A model generated the notes under the pieces. It saw only the letters and a program-made list of their open reading frames with translations. It was not told the origin of the DNA and searched no databases. This document shows, one piece after another, positions 49,952 through 62,210 of a stretch of DNA of 64,000 bases (its first letter is position 1; each line of letters starts with the position of its first letter). The stretch is from Lethocerus indicus. Its lineage: Eukaryota; Arthropoda; Insecta; Hemiptera; Belostomatidae. The stretch covers positions 9,235,600-9,299,599 of the forward strand of contig JACDQD010000007.1 of NCBI GenBank assembly GCA_019843655.1. The letters run 5' to 3'. A program made the position numbers and the translations under genes.

Positions 49952-52744
49952 GAGCGACTCCTTAAGTCGTAACGGTAATGACATCCCTCTCAACCGCTTG
50001 TAAAAAAAAATGACCTTCTTACGTCGCAAAACTGTTACTAATTACAGCGATCGATTACTCATTGAATAACGGCGAAGCTAACGTGCAATTTCTTTAATTA
50101 GTTTTCGTTATCTTCGGGTAAAGTAAATTTCCCGCAGGCAGATTTCCTAGTAAGGTAGTGATTGTTTTTCTAATCTATTTTTTCAATAATTTATGTAAAT
50201 ATTGAGGATTGTTGCATTTAAGTATATACGCAGTTTAATATATCTTACAAGATATGTATTATAGGCGTGTATCTATAATAAACGAAAAAAGAAGAAGAAA
50301 TATTTCTGGGAATTAAAAAAATATTCCGAGAACCAACGTTTTTAAGCTTGTTGATAAACCGATTTTATAATTGGCCGGTTCATTAGTCAATCTGAAGTGC
50401 GCTAAACTTCGCAATATGAATTTAAATTACTTCGTAATAATGGAAAAAATAATATCCCAGCAGTTCATTAAAAAAGTAATCGAAGAATCCATCCCTATGT
50501 ATATATTATGTAAACTTGTAAAACAACCCCAGTTGATTCTTGCCCAGTAACAAAACAGAGAGCGAGCTCCCTAATGAGATCCTGAATTGTTTTCAACTAG
50601 GCAAAAGAGATATAAAACAGGAAGACAATATTTTTACATGCCCACTTCGCGTCAAACTTCGAATAATGCATTGGGTTTAGTTCATTTGTGCCGCCAAATA
50701 TGGACAGTCTTTTTTTTAATAATAATACAAAGAACCTTGCGTGTGCGTCAAATGGGGACATCTCCCGTCGATTTTTTATCGGAAAGAAGACGACTTATTC
50801 CGTCGAAGCTAATAAGCCCTTCTCATTTACAGCTCCCTTTTTTATATTATACCGGGTGTAGATTAAAGCGGGGAGAAAAAAAAGAAGTGTTTCATCCCTT
50901 TCAGAGAGCTCTTCCCCGGGGCTTAAGTAGAAGAGGTCGGTCGGCAGGGTTGTGAAGAGAGTGGAGGGAGTAAAGGTTAACGGTCTTTGTCCGTTGGAGC
51001 GGCACTCGATGCCGACGACGACGAGGGGCTGCTGCCACTAGCCCCTGTGTCCTTTCTCCTGTTAAAGCCTCTGTCATAAACCACGGCATCAAACCAGAGC
51101 GGAGCGCCGCTTTAATTTCCCCGCGACATTAACCCCATTGTGTGTATTATCAACACCTTTTGTCGTGGGGACAGTCTATTGTTTCCCGATGAAAGAAGGA
51201 CCTAGATACACGGTAGGATATTACCCCGATCCCTCCCCCCACAAAACCAGGCTCATTGTTCCTCGTCGAATATAAAATATCTGTCTGGCCTACTTTCTTA
51301 AACCTTTCCTTTTTAAAATGAATTGGTCGATGATAGATTTCCGGAATTTTCTAAAAGCTCATATGTCGAAACAACAATACAGCTTATTCTGTTTTTATTC
51401 TTCGGCCGAAACTTTTTTTTATCAATTTTAATCAATCAAGAATCATATTTTAATCAAATTAGCTAGATAACAATTGAAATAAATGTATTAGTTAAATTGA
51501 AGTATGCTATATATAAACTGTACTAGTAGATAGCGCACTCTTTTCTGAAACGTTACTTTTTCACCCCTTAGTCTCAATAAATCCTCTTGTAATAGTATTA
51601 ATATACTGACATATACATAAACGAATTTATATTATTTATAAATAAATGGACAGAAAATGGTGGTACCTGTGCAGTTCATGAAACGTGATTTAGCAGAATA
51701 ACAATGCTTTTATTATATATACTGTACAAAAATTAGCACTGCAGAGTGGGCACCATTAAATTCGTTAATTCACTGTGAGCCATTACTGAATAAATTCGCA
51801 ACGAGGACAGAAATAAAACAGGTTGTGATCCTCTTAGGTTTAAGCCGAATGTATTTATGGAAGACAAAATTAATTTTGATCCCGTTGGCTGACCCAGGGT
51901 TTCAGTCGGGGCTTAGCCGCCACCCGCTGAACACGTCAGATCTGATCTCTGCCACAATTTCCTCCTCAGTCACTTCGGGAACGTTTGATCCGGCTCTCAT
52001 TTCTCCGCCTCGATTTTTTCCAGCTACATTTTAATTTCCGAGAGGGGGGGCTGGAGGGATTCATAAATAATTCGGGTCGCGGTCTCATTTAACAACTCGG
52101 GACGATCCGATCGATGGCGCGACCGCGAAAGAGTAAAGGAAAAGAAAGAAAGCTCCCACCAGGGTATTTGATTAGCCCCATCAGGGGGGGGGGAGGTCTC
52201 CGTTTTCATCTTTGGAAGACCCGAAAGACGTTCATTCCCGCTTTTGGTTATTTCCCGACGTGAAAGACGTTTTATATTCGAGAAAAAGATATAAAAAAAA
52301 GATAAGTTGTCCTGGAAGGACTTTAATTTAAACTTTCTCTTCAATTTATTACGGGAGAAGAAAGTTCAATAAAGGAGTTGAAACTAATCTTGTTGGGAAC
52401 GGTGCGAATTGAATATTGAGCGGAATGGGGACGCCGCTATGTTTTGCACCTCTGAACCGGGATGAGCTTCGTCTCTATTGGACGTTTAAAGAAATACGAT
52501 TACCGACGTGACGAGTTACACCACTCCCCAAGAGTTACCCACCACTATCAGATGTATTCGGTACGTATGGATAGTCCCCAATCAAGTTACAGTAGTTACA
52601 GTGTAATGATGGTTTATATATGTACGTCCTTTCAAACTTGAACCATTGTAAAGAGTCGATATAAGAAAATACTGCTGCTGATGATGGTGCGGAGCCGTAT
52701 AACTAAGGCCGAACAAGGGAAACGTGATAGAACAGTCATGCGAG

Positions 52745-53065
52745 ATGATATAAAAAATATATTCAACTATCAGTAAAACCTTACAGTCAAAAATATTAAG
52801 GACAATAACCGACGCACCCTACTATGTCTCCAACCTCACCCTCCACACAGATCTTAAAGTCCCGTTTCTCCGAGACCTTGCCATACAACGATACAGCAAT
52901 CCCGCCTCAATCATCACCCTAATCCACTAGTCCAAATCCTACCATCTGCCGACATCCCAAACGTTCCTTACAGGTGCCTGAAAAGGAAGTGGTCATGCGA
53001 CCTAAGTGTTTAAATAAATAAAATTTAAAAAAAATTAAAACAATTTAAAAAAAGTAATAAAAGGG
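52745..53065 (+). mobile_element. 5'-truncated Jockey-type LINE, 3' end of ORF2
   Basis: The plus strand encodes the C-terminal end of a Jockey-clade non-LTR retrotransposon ORF2 protein. One frame reads LQSKILRTITDAPYYVSNLT then LHTDLKVPFLRDLAIQRY (about 52773-52895), the conserved region after the reverse transcriptase. A one-base shift near 52893-52905 moves the homology to the next frame, which reads RLNHHPNPLVQILP, then PYRCLKRKWSCDL and a stop at 53011-53013. These match the usual family endings (HPNPLV and RRLKR motifs). Upstream residues (near 52745) are decayed and no RT or endonuclease domain remains, so the copy is a dead 5' truncation. After the stop comes an A-rich tail (AAATAAATAAAA and A-runs) to about 53065; the exact 3' boundary and target-site duplication were not resolved. 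It lies about 600 bases upstream of the plus-strand TATA box. Confidence 0.9.
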
Positions 53066-53600
53066 GAAACCAGTGGGTTTCTCCTCCAATTGCTGCCTAT
53101 TGTAGTTAGTGCTTGTATCAACGTTGCTTGTCGTATCTTATTTACAATTGCAACAATAAAAGAGAGAAAAAAATCGGTACAATTTTTGAATTTTCATCAA
53201 CTGCCAAAGAAGTAAATCAAGAGGCAACAACATAGGTAGAAAATCCTATCATTTTTTGGTGTATACTTCGAACAAGTTCCTTATCAAGAAAATTTTCAAA
53301 AAAATTAAAACCAATAAAAATCTGAATCACGACTGTTCCCGAATACGAGTAGAGTATTGGCACGTAATAATTTCGTAATAATAATTATTAGGAACCACAA
53401 ATGGGCCAATATTCCCAGATAATACGATTGTAGAAAAATTCTTATTCATCGATAAGTTATAATTCGTCAGAAGAATATTAATAGAAAAATATCCTCCCAC
53501 TAAAATCGATTTATTGCGTTTAATACTAAAAAAAACTGGTAATAATAATTAGAAAAGTTATTTTGAAACGTTAAAAATTATTAACGGATTGGCCACTGGT
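53066..53600. other. AT-rich spacer between the LINE relic and the promoter
   Basis: A short imperfect hairpin (GAAACC/GGTTTC type) near 53067-53082 may belong to the 3' UTR of the LINE. The remainder is A/T-rich with A-runs and no ORF, probably the upstream flank of the plus-strand promoter. Confidence 0.5.
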
Positions 53601-53684
53601 TATTTCAGCACTATTTTCAGGGGAATAGTTGGCAGCCGTAGTTTTGAGGAGGGAGAGCTAGAGCCGCGGCGGCGTCAGGCCACT

Positions 53685-53692
53685 TATATAAG
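53685..53692 (+). promoter_or_regulatory. TATA box of a plus-strand promoter
   Basis: TATATAAG lies at the end of a GC-rich stretch (GAGCCGCGGCGGCG at about 53661-53674) and 117 bases before the ATG of the first coding exon. An inverted CCAAT sequence (GGATTGGCC) sits about 100 bases upstream. The start site would be expected near 53715, but no convincing initiator is seen there; TCACGG at about 53730 is a weaker option. Together with the GC-rich leader and the downstream donor this is the most convincing core promoter in the window. Confidence 0.5.
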
Positions 53693-53808
53693 TCATTTTT
53701 AAATTGGGCCGAGCGTGCGGCGGCCGGACTCACGGAGAGAGACTGCCGCCCCCGCTGTTCGCAGCCCCAACAACACCAACACCGCCCATACCACCCTACG
53801 TCCCCATC

Positions 53809-53866
53809 ATGCTGGTGAACTTCTCAGTCGGCCCATCCTTCAGGCAATACTGGGCCTCCCTCACCT
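53809..53866 (+). CDS. First coding exon of a plus-strand gene
   Basis: An ATG (CCCATCATGC) opens 19 codons reading MLVNFSVGPSFRQYWASLT and one extra base before a perfect donor, CCT/GTAAGTATC, at 53867. No other ATG lies in this frame between the TATA box and the start. The leader is C-rich and contains the tandem ACACCAACACC-type run typical of a 5' UTR. The residues are not a signal peptide and the family was not recognised; short unique N termini of this kind are common for isoform-specific first exons. The next exon must start in phase 1. None was identified convincingly before 64000, so the intron may be longer than 10 kb. The candidate exon at 60119 does not fit this phase. Confidence 0.45.
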
Positions 53867-56314
53867 GTAAGTATCTAGTCGTCTTTGGACAAGCTATGAA
53901 TTAACGCTTTCCCCGTTAACACCCCTGCTGTTGAGGTACGAAAAATGCGTAACATTCTTATACAGCGATACAAATGGCAGTGATTACGGTAAATTGAGCT
54001 TCGTTTATACCGCGATCAAAGTTGTGTGGGTGGAGAGTTTCAACGAGTTGACAGTTTCAAGTTAACAGAGTTCCTACAGGTTATTGTGCAGAAATAAAAT
54101 TTGATGCAAATATATAATCTATGTCGACAGAGTAGGCATATTTTTATTATGGAAGTACAAAATATTTTCATGTATAAAACACTATCAGTATTAGAAAACC
54201 AAATCACTGAAATGAAATTTGACCATGAAGTAAATAACCAAGTTCATTAACATTAGAAATACATAAATTATTTTTAATATTCCTAAAAACATTCTAGATA
54301 TGTCATTCTAAACAACCTAAAATTCTATAGATATTACATTTACAGGAATCCAATTATAAGTAACGGAGCGTGATAGACTAGTAACACTGTTTAATATAAA
54401 AAATTGCAGTTATCTAGAAGGAATCCAGAAGTACGTACGTACACTTTTGTAAACTAAAATGTTTATATTTTCAAAAGGGGTTTACCAAAACAGGTCTTAA
54501 CAACAAGAAGCGGTAACAATCTGAATAGAATTGTGTTAAAGACTCATTGTATCGGATGGGTCAGGTTTATAGAAACTTGAGAGAGATCAGATTACGTGCA
54601 ATAAGAGCGCAATCCATCAAATGATTGCGATCTGAAGCGTACATTTCCTGTGAACCTAAACCTTATAATACACTGTAAGGAATATCTATAAATGGTGTCA
54701 TTAATTAAAGTAAATTCACCATTTTTTGGACAATATTTATAGTGGTTTTAAGGCCAAAACTGAGGTTTTCAGATGTCAGTTTTTTCTTCAACTATCGTAA
54801 AACAAACTCCATAAAAGTAAAATATAATATTAGTAGCAATTTTTGCGTCTTTTCCTGGACGACTGAGCTTACTTGCTATTATTATATTAATGTACAAATG
54901 CGAAAATAAACAGGATTTGATCAGATTGAAAGGGCGACCACTGGAAGTGGATTGGAGCAGTTGCGACGGGACTAACCTCTGATTAAAGCCCGACGCGATA
55001 CAACACTAAAAACAAGACTTCATTCCAGGCATAAGCATATTAACGGCTATTCAGAGATAACGGGTCCCCAGGTGCACACACAATCCGCTCGTATTTCCTC
55101 TGGAAACTGCAGTTTCAACGAGAAAATATCGTTTTCTGAAATTAGAATCCAACGTAGTGAAATGGTAGAAACATTTAAGAAACTCGGCTTTCCTTAAAAT
55201 TCTGTCAATATAATTCACATCAATAGGTCTGGAGGACAGAACGTTTTAATCTAGTATATATTCGTGTACGCATTATGACCCAAATTGCAAGGGAGCAAAT
55301 CTGTATGGAGAGTACTGCCATAAATATAATAAAATATAAATTATATAACATACAAAACCATAATATAAGTTCAATCCTAACGTTCATGGGTTGGATTATT
55401 TACGATTTGCCGTGGCTATGGGCCAGTGGTTTAAGGGGAATAAAAAATCGCATCGACCAGAAATCTGGCGTCCACCTGTGTGGAATATAGACGCAGGCAT
55501 TGATTATTCAGAAGTTCATTCCCGGCGGTAGTTCTGGAAGTAGTTCCAACGAATCGAGGTTTTTTTTATTACCTCATTTTTATCTCAATATGAACAATAC
55601 ATTTCTCGTCTCAACCGACAACTCACACTGCATTGCTGCTTAATAATGTTCATTAACACAGTAAAAAGAGATTGTGCCCTAAGGAAACATTCGCATTGAC
55701 GCAATAAATCACCGGCAATGTTATCTGGGTTTAATTGCGCTAGCTAGTTTGAACTGAAGTTTAATTACGTTGGAGGCATAAGCCAGAGCGCGATAGTTCC
55801 ATAAGTTGGGGGCGTAACGTCTTCACGTAAACGCCGTTAAGCGCTTGCTGGGGCTGAATCCGCCTCTGGCCCCGAGCGCCATTAAATCCTGAACTTTATT
55901 CTGAAATATTTATTTACGTCTTCCGGGCACTTCATCTTGCTGTTTATAAGGCGATTATCTATGTACAACGCTCTTAATTACGTTTTTCGCTGTTAATAGC
56001 TTCTGTTAAAGTCGGTAGTGACAGCGCTAATGCGATATTTTATTAAACCGAAACAGATTAAACAGAAACTCAGATATGAGGAGATATAAGAAATAAGTCA
56101 GTTAAGCATACCATTTATGTGAAAATTCAGCTGCGGATATTTTTTACCGCTGTTCATGGCATAGTTCTCTTAATATTGAGAAAGGAATAGTCAATTTAGG
56201 TGATACTATAGGTAACCTGAAATTAACTGTAATGGCGATGGGCAGAAGCAAAAACTGGACCAATCAAAGGCCAACAGAATATCAACCGGGGGATAGTAGG
56301 ATCCGTTCGAGACA

Positions 56315-56317
<3 letters not shown>

Positions 56318-56370
<53 letters not shown>
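56318..56370. repeat. (AT)n microsatellite
   Basis: An uninterrupted AT dinucleotide run of 53 bases. It is a slippage-prone simple repeat with no coding potential. It borders a hairpin-rich segment (56400-56760) that could be a small mobile element. Confidence 0.98.
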
Positions 56371-56371
<1 letters not shown>

Positions 56372-56399
56372 TAGTATAAGAGTATAATTAAATTTAAAT

Positions 56400-56760
56400 G
56401 TTAACTTATTCGTCGTTGTGCTGGTGATGAGTCACTACCGAGTGACGGCTTATCTGCCGAGTGAATCCTTCTCAACGGTCGAAAGTGACCTGCGAACTTA
56501 ACCATTATGTCATAAATAGTCGGCAGACTGCGATAAACGCCCCCAGGCTCCGATGAATCACGGAGTAGCCGCACCTCCATTTTCCATCGAGATAATAATA
56601 GCCTGAAAAGGCGCCAACAACCAATCTAGAATTTTCCGGACCTATAAACCGGGTCTAGCCCTGTAGAAACAGGGGAATTCACCCGCCACAGGAAGGTTGG
56701 CCTGCTCAGGTTCATCCTAAAAGGAGGCGGGAAATCTTGTATACACAAGATTAAGAGACT
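56400..56760. other. Hairpin-rich GC block next to a microsatellite
   Basis: Beside the AT microsatellite lies a 360-base CpG-containing stretch with a repeated CCGAGTGA (about 56437-56462) and two tight hairpins: CCCTGT-AGAA-ACAGGG (about 56659) and AATCTTGT-ATAC-ACAAGATT (about 56733). No ORF is supported. The layout resembles a small non-autonomous mobile element, but terminal repeats and target duplications were not found. Confidence 0.25.
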
Positions 56761-57120
56761 AATAAATATGTTAATTCCACATCAAGACATGAGAGGTGCC
56801 ACGGACTATCGATTTTATTAAATAAGTATCATATATTTCATAAAGAACGATGGAATTCGGAATATGGTAACAAAAATAATTTGAATAATAATCTATAATC
56901 ATATCATCTGCAATATATTTAAAGATATATGTCATAATATAACTAATGGAATGCCAATAATTAAAAAACTAAATTTCAATTTGAGGTACAGAATCATCAT
57001 GAGATGGTATATCATTTATTCAGTTTATCTGAATTTTATTCTGTAATTTCACATATCAGGGGCACTTTAATAATATATCGCATGTAAATAGACATTGCCG
57101 TATTATTTTCGAATGCATAT

Positions 57121-57174
57121 TGACGTATTTTATTTGCGTATTATTGACGTATTCTATTTTATACTTTAATGACG
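57121..57174 (+). promoter_or_regulatory. Three phased TGACG half-sites
   Basis: TGACG begins at 57121, 57145 and 57170, with spacing of 24 and 25 bases, in otherwise AT-rich DNA; the first two are also followed by similar TATT(T/C)TATTT-like sequence. It can be seen as a decayed tandem repeat or as a series of ATF/CREB half-sites. Confidence 0.3.
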
Positions 57175-60118
57175 ACAATCTCCGCAATACGTTTTTGAAA
57201 TGGAGCTTAGGTTAAGGCTGTTAGAGCGTTTCTAATTTTTTTCCCTTGAAAGTTAGGCTGATTGAACTCGAAAGATTTCGATTCAATCTCGATTGTGTTA
57301 TAGGGGAGTATAAGATTGGTGTATCAGCGGCAAATGTGAACAGATGTGGCCCGCGGGGAGTTGAACTCCACCTAATGTAAACTGTGTGTAAAGTTGGGGG
57401 GCGATAAGACCTAATCTAGTTGTTATTCCCCTCCTTCACAACATGAATGGAAAAGACGAAAATCCCAGATGTCCTCAGTCACGCGTTGTGATTATAATTT
57501 TATTATTTTCGAAGGCACCTCCTCTTAGTACGTTTACGTAATGGTGTAGGACGTCGTTATAATTACAAGAGTGTTTTAAGTTACATTTACCTGTACGTTC
57601 TGAGCATTAAAGAAACGGAACATTAAAGTAATTTGTCGGTGATATCGTAAACAGAGTCCATGTTTTTTTATAACGAAAAAACGTAGCCTACTTACGAAAC
57701 TTCTAAATTCCATCATTAAATTACTGTAATGCACATTGTAACATTAATTTGACTTGGATTGACCTGAATGTTGCGAATGTATCGATTTACAGGAATTTTA
57801 CCTGTTGATGGTAGGGAACTTGAGACAAAAATCACAAGATATGATATGACAAGAATACGTCAGTTCATCATCGCTAATCTCGGTGTTTTAAATGGAAATA
57901 TAATATAAACAGTCTCCCTCACACATCAAACTACCCTTCATACCAGCGATATCGATCGAGGGGATGACTACCCTATTTCATAATTTGCCCGTTCAGAATG
58001 GCCGGCGGCTCCAGACGACCAGGGTCACTGCCGTGATGAGTCATGAGCCTATACTAACACTACTCCGAGTAATCGCGAAGACGTGACCATCGGTTGACAA
58101 ACAACTTAATACTCCTAATTCTGATTGCACACAGGGATTTCAAAAATGTTGAGTGAATCCACGAGAATCAAATTTGTAATTAATTTAGTATCTTCTTCTA
58201 CGGTCGTATGTCTTACCGTAGGAAGTCTGGGAATGTAGTAGACGTTCTATTTCGAACTACTAAACGTTTTATATTTATTTATATTTAATAAGAATTTATT
58301 ATTACACCGGTTTAATATAAAATTAAAATAGACCCACAATTCTCGCATTACCTATTTAATTGGCCTAAATACCAGTATAAATATAAAATGTAGAATATAG
58401 AATTATATACCAATATAAGATATTTTATAATATAAAGCAGAATAATAGTAATGTAATACATTAAATATAAAACCGCAGCTATTAGTAAAAGTATAATTTT
58501 CAATCATTAAAATAATTAAAATGACGAATAAATACAATTTATCAAATAATTGCCTGAAAGGGCAACAGGGTAAATGTAATTTATCAGTGTATATATCGAC
58601 ATAGATTAGATTTTTAGAAAAGACCCGTTTAAAGAACTCGCAACTGGAGTGTAGTGGAGTTCGTTGACTTTAATTGGATAAATAAATACAATAGATAATC
58701 TCTATGCTCCTACATATCATCAGAGTCTCTTCTGGCGCCTGTGACTCATGCTGTGTACGTCGCATCGAGGTACTCCATTGTTCAATCAGATATTCTTATC
58801 GACTGTAGGAATGTTAAATTTAGAAATTGTCTTTTCGCCAAAGTGAAATGTGAGTTATTGGTTAAGCATCAATCAGTAGTGAGTATTACTTGAATTTGAA
58901 GTTTTGATATTTCGATTGGGCATGCACCATTTGCGTGTCGTACAGGTATGATTAGTAATCATCAATAACCAATCACGATCATGATTGAGAGATGTCCACA
59001 AGCTTTTGGAGTTCGTTTTAGAGTTCAGCATTGCTAAGTATAAGATAAATGAACCGGAGAATTTTCGTATATACACTAGATCAGTAGATCTTTTGAACGA
59101 TGATTTGTTTTAATTTTTCTTCTGAAAAAATGTTCTGTACATAATTTTTATATACACATAAGATAAGTCGGTTTGACCACTGCCGTTTCTCGGTTGGCAG
59201 GTCTATTTTCCCAGCGAGTATAATGAGCCGCACGAAAAACTACCTGTGCAACGAGGACTCTTTGGGGCATAAATTATAAATTACAACCTGAAAAAATCTT
59301 GTAGGCAATAAATTTGGTCCAAAGCGGGGGCCCAAGAGTTTATCCCGGGTTTCGAAGGCTCGGCGGGTTTCACGCAGACTAACTTCTCAAACAATAATAA
59401 GTCTTTAAGTTTTGTCAGCTAAAATTTTTTTTATTCCTCTTAACGTTGGTTTCCATTTCACCCGTTGGAAATTATTATTTTCAATTTATCCAAAAATTAA
59501 AATTATTCAAGCAAAACACAATATTTCTCATAGTAGATTTCGGTTACATTTTTGCTATGTATTAGAAACGTAAGTAGTTCGAAATCTAATTTTAATATCC
59601 TGGACAGGCGTTTCAAATTCTTGAAAACCCCGCGGTATTATATTGTGAAAAATGGGCAACATGTATAATTTATCTATATACCTCAAATTGATGTAATTAA
59701 TTAAACCCTTTATTAGGTAAATTATATTTCACTTCTTTTTAAGCATTCCGAAACTATATTTACCTCATAGAATCAGATTTCTTTATACTGATTTATTTTA
59801 TATAAACAGTATACAGATTAGAGGGTGCAAAATATCGGCGCTCCTGTATATTCCATGTAACGTAGGGAACCCAAATACGCTATGAATTGTTATTTGAAAT
59901 GGGCCAGATTACTACTGCATAACGCGTTTAGAGAGGGTCAATAATTAAAATTTAATGCTTTTAAAGCTCCGCCTCTGTGACACAAAGGATTATTGTAGGA
60001 CTGACATTTATGGGACACAGCACGTCAATAGAAGGAGCTAACGTATCGATCTCGTTCTAGATTGAAAGTTGGCCTAGAAACAGACTCTATCTGTTAGTCC
60101 GCGATTATTATTTCCCAG

Positions 60119-60193
60119 CACTGCCTGTCATTGTACAATGTATCCGATAAATCCTCAGTATGTACTGGGCTTTTTAAGCTTTTAATTTACAAG
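60119..60193 (+). CDS. Candidate 75-nt internal exon
   Basis: A good acceptor (ATTATTATTTCCCAG) and a perfect donor (AAG/GTAAGT) flank 75 nt that are open only in phase 0, giving 25 residues beginning HCLSLYNVSDKSSVCTG. The phase does not fit the first exon at 53809-53866, which would lead to a TAA. It could belong to another plus-strand transcript. Codon use is AT-rich and the residues are not recognised, so a chance splice pair is quite possible. Confidence 0.2.
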
Positions 60194-62199
60194 GTAAGTT
60201 TCTCCCCCAACCTAACAGCACAAGTTCATTAGGGTATTAAAGTAAGAATAAATAAATCAGTGGAAAGTGTTAGTTAATTTCTGTCAGTTGTCAATAAAAT
60301 CTACAATCGGAGTATTAAAAGCTATATTTTTAATAATTATTGCTTTTACAAAGTAAGTAGTCGCGTAAAATTCGTTGTGCCTGTGTCTAGTAAACCGTAA
60401 GAACTACTGTCATGTGTCAATCCAAGCTGTGGCTTAATGGAACTATGTTGCATAACCCTTATGCGTAACACAACTATAAATATCGATAAAGAACTCGGCA
60501 TAAAATCAACACCTATCGTACTTATCAACGTATGTCAAGTGAACATAAAGCATCGATAACGGTTTCCGGAGGTAGTGCCGCAAATGTGTAGCATGAGCAG
60601 AACGTGTGATCCCGCAGAATTATCATGGTCCGCTCGAGGAGATGAGTCCGCTCGTGCTATTTAAATTAGTGTTAAATGAGGGGGGGGGTGGTGTGGGCAG
60701 GGTTCAACAAGCAATTGAACGGTGCACTTTGACACAGCTGCGGAACCCCAATAGGGACCGGTTTAAAACAATTAATTGCGGCCAAACTCCAAGTGCCCAA
60801 TGTTAGATAATGGCCGCGCGTCACACCAACCGACAGCCAGGTTTTATTTCGTCTCACTTAACCCGCCTGGTATCCTCCGGGCTCATATCGAATTGTCGGG
60901 CTCGATCTCAATGAGGGGACGTCAACAACTCTCGTCGTGAACATTAGCTATCGACTGCCCTTGTAACTCGATTATTCCCTATTTAAAAATGAATACTTAC
61001 CAAAGGCAGTTGACCCTTAAAATGCCATTCGTTAAAGAAATCATTTGCCATTATACACATTGCTCATTGAACGCAATTGTGAAATTTACAACTTTCTTCG
61101 ATATTCTGCACTAATTAATTTAGTTTATTTAGATTAGGGTACGTATGTACAAAGGAAAAACATATTCCTAAGGCGTCATAAAATACCTATTTCCCTATGA
61201 AAATACTGATTCAACATATTACTAATACATAACACCAGTTTATAAGACCATATTCTTATATGTTTCTGCCATACAAAATCTTATTGATAAAACTCACGAA
61301 CAAGCGGAAATGGCCATGAAACATCATAATCCATCGACAACTTCAAAATGAGAACTATGATTTGTACCAATAACCGAATTCCCGGCCAATAAAGTAAGAT
61401 TATAATCACAGATTAAGAGTGTATCTTAGCAGAACGAATAATATTTAGGAAACGGGTACTTTGTATTAATGACAATGTTTGATTCGAAATTAGATCCTTG
61501 TTCTTGTGGGGACGCATGGAGCGCAACAATGTGTTACCGTTATTTGTTTAACAAATCACCGGATTGCTGTAATTGTTTGCCGTATCAGCTCCACTTGAAA
61601 CTGGTTTTTGCAATTGTTTTCAGATAAAACCTCCTCTCGTCGCTTTAAAGGTCCTAACCTAATGAACCTAATTGAATATGTACAATTTCCCGATAAATAA
61701 TAACATTTCGCAAAAGGTTTTACCACTAATGGGCCTAATCACCTTTGACATCGATATCTTCAAAATCGTAATTATGTTTAAACATCCGCTTTTTTTTAAT
61801 AAATTATTTTATATAGATATCATACCCTGCGGGAAATGGCTCTCAAAAGTCGTTGTTTTCATGTCTTTTAAATTTTTAAAATTGTCTTTTAAACTTAACG
61901 AAACATACAGAGGACAAACGATTTCAGCGACAACAATATAATGATGTGTTGTGCAACACTCCCTGGCCTGGCGAGTTGCAAAGTTTCCAAATATGGGGCG
62001 ATGAATACCGGGTCATGGAAGGGGGCGTTTATCTGTTAAACGCAACACCCGGTGCTGTAACCAGACGGCTTTTATACAGCTCCGTTCCTCGAGAATAAAA
62101 TCATAAATATCTTATAACGTTAAATCCCGCCACTCTCGTAAATTTTAAACAAATGTAAACAGAGATAGGATTGCGCAACCGGGAATCGAGAATGAAAAC

Positions 62200-62210
62200 C
62201 ACGTGACGTG
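62200..62210. promoter_or_regulatory. E-box cluster CACGTGACGTG
   Basis: A perfect CACGTG E-box overlaps a second ACGTG core. The flanking block (about 61960-62340) is CpG-containing and non-coding. This could bind bHLH or bHLH-PAS factors such as Clock/Cycle, Myc or Met. Confidence 0.25.

Larger units (their letters stand above)
39912..52744. other. Non-coding DNA between the two gene models
   Basis: The first 150 bases may still be exon, because the minus-strand frame stays open to beyond 40057. The rest holds the purine tract (41285), the GA/GCCAT element (43563), an inverted repeat GGGGTGTA-GTT-TACACCCC near 43383-43401, and GC blocks near 47700-48080 and 48930-49070. A poly-G island lies at 45705-45713 and a low-complexity (TCG)n-type stretch near 51010-51040. 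Only the weak candidate at 44964 suggests coding. Confidence 0.5.

Noticed and set aside
50960..51110. Minus-strand frame with a serine run (SSPSSSSASS)
   Set aside because: Arises from a short TCG repeat; the opposite strand gives an equally plausible Asp-rich frame; no acceptor.
61600..61655. Acceptor TTGTTTTCAG followed by a short open stretch
   Set aside because: The only nearby donor is a poor GTCCTA; no convincing exon.
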